Shown: one piece after another, positions 61,151 to 64,000 of the stretch | How the letters are laid out: each line of letters begins with the position of its first letter | Numbering within the stretch: position 1 is the stretch's first letter | Assembly: GCF_030362835.1 (NCBI RefSeq) | Contig: NZ_JAUCGQ010000001.1 | Location: 682,001-746,000 of the forward strand | Source: Cellulomonas alba | GTDB taxonomy: Bacteria > Actinomycetota > Actinomycetes > Actinomycetales > Cellulomonadaceae | Direction: 5' to 3' | Length of the DNA stretch: 64,000 nucleotides | Notes under the pieces: generated by a model | What the model was told of the DNA's origin: nothing | The model's database searches: none | The model's input: only the letters and a program-made list of their open reading frames with translations | Program-made: the position numbers and the translations under genes

Positions 61151-61636
61151 TCAGACGTCGCCGAGCCGCCCCGCGAGCTTGGCACGACCGCCCTGCACCT
61201 GCGAGAGCAGCTTGCCGAGGTCGATCTCGAAGTCCGCGAGGCGCCGGTCGCAGTAGTCGTCCGCGTCGCGCTGCAGCCGCTCGGCGGTCGCCTGCGCCTC
61301 CGCGACGATCTCCGCCGCGCGCTCGCGCGCCTGGACCGTGACCGCCTCGGCCTCCACGAGCTCTGCGGCCTGCTGACGCGCCGCGGCCACGATCGCGTCC
61401 GCCTCGGCCTGAGCGCGTGCCCGCGCCTGATCGGCGTCCGCGAGCACCTCGTCGGCCGCGCTCAGCTGGGTCGGCAGCGCCTCCCGAGCCTGGTCGACGA
61501 GCTCGAGCAGCTCGGCACGGTTCACCAGCACGGACGACGACATCGGCATCGCCCGCGCCTGCGTCACGGCGCCCTCGATCGCGTCGAGCACGCCCTGGAG
61601 GCCCTCCGCGCGCGTGGTCGGGTCCTGGTCCGTCAT
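61151..61636 (-). CDS. DivIVA/SepIVA-like coiled-coil protein
   Basis: A 161-residue helical protein: VNRAELLELVDQAREALP opens a DivIVA-type segment, then a long Ala/Glu-rich coiled coil (LADADQARARAQAEADAIV, AAELVEAEAVTVQARERAAE), and a final charged helix. Genes of this kind beside coaD in mycobacteria encode SepIVA, which organises cell elongation and septation, so a morphogenesis role is likely. ATG 61636 overlaps the coaD stop (ATGA). Confidence 0.82.
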   Translation of the reverse strand: MTDQDPTTRAEGLQGVLDAIEGAVTQARAMPMSSSVLVNRAELLELVDQAREALPTQLSAADEVLADADQARARAQAEADAIVAAARQQAAELVEAEAVTVQARERAAEIVAEAQATAERLQRDADDYCDRRLADFEIDLGKLLSQVQGGRAKLAGRLGDV

Positions 61637-62127
61637 CGGGCTTCCCCTCCGTCCGTCGTGAGCGCCGCCCGCACCGCGTCGCCGACACCGGGCGGCACCA
61701 GGTCGTCGATCGGGCCGCCGAACCGCGCCACGTCCTTGACCAGCGACGACGCGATGTGGGCGAGGGCCGAGTCGCCCGGTACGAACACCGTCTCGACGCC
61801 CGAGAGGTGCCGGTTCATCAGCGCCATCGGCGTCTCGGCGTCCACGTCCGCGGCGCCGCGCAGACCCTTGACGACCGCCACCGCACCGACCTGCGTGACG
61901 AAGTCCGCGAGCAGGCCGGGCACCACCTCGACCCGCACTCCCGGCAGGTCGGCCACCGCCTTCTGCGCGAGCGCGACGCGGGTGTCGAGGTCGAGCAGCG
62001 CGCGCTTCGACGAGTTCACGGCGACGCCGACGACGACCTCGTCGAACATCGAGCGTGCCCGCCGGACGACGTCGAGGTGCCCGAGCGTGATGGGGTCGAA
62101 GGACCCCGGGCACACGGCGAGACTCAC
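61633..62127 (-). CDS. coaD: Phosphopantetheine adenylyltransferase
   Basis: A 164-residue enzyme, penultimate step of coenzyme A synthesis. PGSFDPITLGHL (T/HxGH motif), VEVVPGLLADFVTQVGAVAVVKGLR, DTPMALMNRHLSG and the SSLVKDVARFGG block are typical. GTG 62127 lies 6 nt after a TAACCT box, so it is probably leaderless. Confidence 0.95.
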   Translation of the reverse strand: MSLAVCPGSFDPITLGHLDVVRRARSMFDEVVVGVAVNSSKRALLDLDTRVALAQKAVADLPGVRVEVVPGLLADFVTQVGAVAVVKGLRGAADVDAETPMALMNRHLSGVETVFVPGDSALAHIASSLVKDVARFGGPIDDLVPPGVGDAVRAALTTDGGEAR

Positions 62128-62133
62128 GTGGCC

Positions 62134-62139
62134 AGGTTA
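62134..62139 (-). promoter_or_regulatory. -10 box of a probable leaderless coaD transcript
   Basis: Leftward TAACCT ends 6 nt before GTG 62127. No clear -35. Confidence 0.4.
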
Positions 62140-62239
62140 GGCCAGCCCGCCGTGACGGCACGGGGAGCGCCGCGCCCGCGGGTCTGTGCGGGCTCCGGGC
62201 ACGGGCCGCCGGTCGCCGGGCGAGCAGCGGCGCGCGCCG

Positions 62240-62788
62240 TCAGACCGCCGGCTCGGCGAACCACACGACCGTCTCGCCGTACGCGCGCCGGTCGAACCGC
62301 GCGAGCGCGTCGGGCCACGTCGGCTCGGGGCTGCGCGACGAGCGCTCCACCACGACGACGCCGTCGGCGGCCACGGCCCCGGCGAGGCCGGCGAGGACAT
62401 CCGCGAGCGCAGGCTCGGCGACGTCATAGGGCGGGTCGATCAGCACGAGGTCGAACGGTCCGCCCGGGTGCTCGACGAACCGCTCGGCGCGCTCGGCGGC
62501 GACGCTCACGCCCGTCAGACCCAGGGCCCCGACGTTGCAGCGGCACACGTCGGCGGCCTCGCGCGCCGCCTCCACGAGCACCACCGAGACCGCGCCGCGG
62601 GACGCCGCCTCGAGCCCGAGGGCACCCGAGCCGGCGTACAGGTCGAGCACGCGAGCGCCGTCCACGACGCCGAGGTGCTCGAGGCGGGAGAACAGCGCCT
62701 CGCGGACGCGCTCGCTCGTCGGCCGCGTGCCGCGGCGCGGCACCTGCAGCGTCCGACCGCCGGCCCGGCCCGCGACGATCCGCGTCAC
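62240..62788 (-). CDS. rsmD: 16S rRNA (guanine966-N2)-methyltransferase
   Basis: A 182-residue SAM-dependent enzyme. Start TRIVAGRAGGRTLQVPRRGTRPTSERVREALF, SAM motif RVLDLYAGSGALGLEAASRG, and catalytic DPPYDV. Coupled to the upstream membrane protein gene by a 4-nt overlap (GTGA), and 112 nt before coaD. Confidence 0.94.
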   Translation of the reverse strand: MTRIVAGRAGGRTLQVPRRGTRPTSERVREALFSRLEHLGVVDGARVLDLYAGSGALGLEAASRGAVSVVLVEAAREAADVCRCNVGALGLTGVSVAAERAERFVEHPGGPFDLVLIDPPYDVAEPALADVLAGLAGAVAADGVVVVERSSRSPEPTWPDALARFDRRAYGETVVWFAEPAV

Positions 62789-64000
62789 CGGCGACCTTCG
62801 TCGGCCTGCGCCATCATCCGCTCCATGAAGCCCTTGGTCTGGATCGACGAGCTGAGCGCGACGGCGGCCGCCGCCAGGACGAGCTGGATGACGATGAGCG
62901 TGGGCGTCACGGTGCGGAGCAGGATCGCGATCCAGAGCGGCACGAGCCCGATCACCACGACGTCAGGCCCGCGCGAGAGCACGCTCGCGACGCCGCCCGG
63001 GAGCGCACCGAACGGCGTCGACACGAGCGGGCCGCCCCAGTTGGGTGCCGGCCGGTAGGACGCGCGGACGGCCGCCGCAGCCCACACCGGCGTCGTCGCG
63101 AGCCCGAGCACGACCCAACCGGCGACGTCGCCCGCCCAGCGGCCGATCGCGACGAACACGACGACCGACCACACCAGCATCGCCGCGGCCGGCACGAGCA
63201 TGCGCAGGCGTCGCACCTGCTTGGCCTCGAGCGGCAGCAACCGGTCGAGCACGGGCGCCATCTCGGCGCGCCGCGCGCCGTCACCCGTGGCGCTCATCGC
63301 GACGTAGCCGGCAAGGAGCACCGCCAGGAGCACGCCGCCCTCGGACGCGAGCTGCGGCACGCTCGCCACGAGCACCGGCACGAGTGCCGCGACGACGAGC
63401 TGCACGAGGTGCCGCGTCGAGCGCCGCAGCACCACCAGGTCCGCGGAGACGAGCGCCGACCGCGGCCCGCGCACGGTGCGCAGCCGAGACACGTACCGCC
63501 GGTTCGAGGGCGCGGAGCCGTCCGACAGCGCGCGCCCGAGCTCGCGGGAGTCCATCGACACCACGGCACCGACCGCCTGCGTGGCGACCGACCCGCTCTC
63601 GCGCAGCGTGCGCTCCGGGATCCGGCCGAGCCGTGCGTCGACCACGAACGCGAGCGCGGCGACCACGATGGCGAGGACGCCGACGAGCCACCACGGCGGC
63701 GCGGGGATCTCGTCGAGCGACGAGCCCGCGACGGCGAGCGCCACCGCGGCGACCGGTGCCGCAGCGAGCAGCAGGTCGCCGACGAGCGCCGTGCGGCGTC
63801 GCGCCACACCGCCCGACTGGACGAGCGCCGCGACCAGGACGATGGCGGCGGCGACGAGCGCGGAGGTCGCGGCGACACGCGGCCACCGCCCGCCGACGTC
63901 GGCCAGCAGCCCCGCGTCGAGCAACGCGACCAGCACCGCACCGACGAGCGCCGCCACGATCGGGAGCCGCCGTGCGGCGGGTCGGAGGAGACCGCGCCGG
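62785..64000 (-). CDS. Multi-pass membrane protein, exporter-permease-like (5' end outside window)
   Basis: The frame is open to the edge, so at least 404 residues are seen and the start lies beyond. About nine hydrophobic segments (VALLVGAVLVALLDAGLL..., LVQLVVAALVPVLVASVP, VVLGLATTPVWAAAAV), with a cytosolic RRAEMAPVLDRLLPLEAKQVRRLRML between helices. The layout resembles an ABC-2 exporter permease or the DUF6297-type proteins that accompany ATPase genes in actinobacteria; a partner ATPase gene could be just upstream. GTG 63957 is an internal codon, not the start. Confidence 0.6.
   Translation of the reverse strand, partial: RRGLLRPAARRLPIVAALVGAVLVALLDAGLLADVGGRWPRVAATSALVAAAIVLVAALVQSGGVARRRTALVGDLLLAAAPVAAVALAVAGSSLDEIPAPPWWLVGVLAIVVAALAFVVDARLGRIPERTLRESGSVATQAVGAVVSMDSRELGRALSDGSAPSNRRYVSRLRTVRGPRSALVSADLVVLRRSTRHLVQLVVAALVPVLVASVPQLASEGGVLLAVLLAGYVAMSATGDGARRAEMAPVLDRLLPLEAKQVRRLRMLVPAAAMLVWSVVVFVAIGRWAGDVAGWVVLGLATTPVWAAAAVRASYRPAPNWGGPLVSTPFGALPGGVASVLSRGPDVVVIGLVPLWIAILLRTVTPTLIVIQLVLAAAAVALSSSIQTKGFMERMMAQADEGRR

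Overview
The window is very GC-rich (third codon positions are almost all G or C) and reads as chromosomal DNA of an actinobacterium. The genes with most diagnostic value fit a Cellulomonas-like member of the Micrococcales: DosS/DosR-type two-component system, SepIVA-like coiled-coil protein beside coaD, very large RNase E/G, Pro/Ala-rich membrane protein between nadD and rsfS, an arabinose GH51 operon and a DUF6421-type protein. The genus is inference. Many starts are GTG, and several genes look leaderless (a TANNNT-like -10 box ending 6-7 nt before the start codon). I see no prophage, insertion sequence, CRISPR array or replication origin.

1-8.4 kb: tail of a PDZ-type (HtrA-like) protease; polyphosphate kinase 2 with a small helical partner; a TetR-regulated ABC-2 exporter (one permease, two ATPases resembling a split YbhF); a secreted metzincin-type protease with Ig-like repeats; YciI-like and RibD/DHFR-like proteins. 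7.8-11.4 kb: an arsenic island (ArsN-like acetyltransferase, ArsR, ArsM methyltransferase, a small Cys-tailed protein, ArsC, and an ArsR-ArsC fusion), with no arsenite pump but a scar made of two truncated gene tails.

11.5-21.7 kb: one leftward operon of ten tightly packed genes: BMP-type ABC importer (ATPase, two permeases, lipoprotein), two biuret/ureidoacrylate-hydrolase-like proteins (one lacking every catalytic residue), a GntR regulator, allophanate hydrolase and an amidase. It looks like a scavenging route for a ureido or amide nitrogen source. 21.8-26.2 kb: alpha/beta hydrolase, DHA2 efflux pump with divergent TetR, SpoIIE-type phosphatase. 26.2-32.6 kb: leftward arabinoside operon (MalF/MalG-type permeases, binding protein, LacI regulator, GH51 arabinofuranosidase) with a palindromic operator inside its promoter spacer.

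32.8-37.2 kb: DUF6421-type protein, small lipoprotein, CoA-binding-like protein, ArsR/SRPBCC pair, tRNA-Ala(GGC). 37.2-49.4 kb: leftward housekeeping block: histidine phosphatase, rsfS, Pro-rich membrane protein, nadD, proA, proB, obgE, rpmA, rplU, rne. 49.8-58.5 kb: cydABDC cytochrome bd operon followed by a DosS-like heme/GAF kinase and convergent DosR-like regulator; a DosR-type box sits at the position of an activator site before cydA. 58.5-64 kb: leftward mutM, rnc, rpmF, yceD, SepIVA-like gene, coaD, rsmD and a partial membrane protein running off the window.
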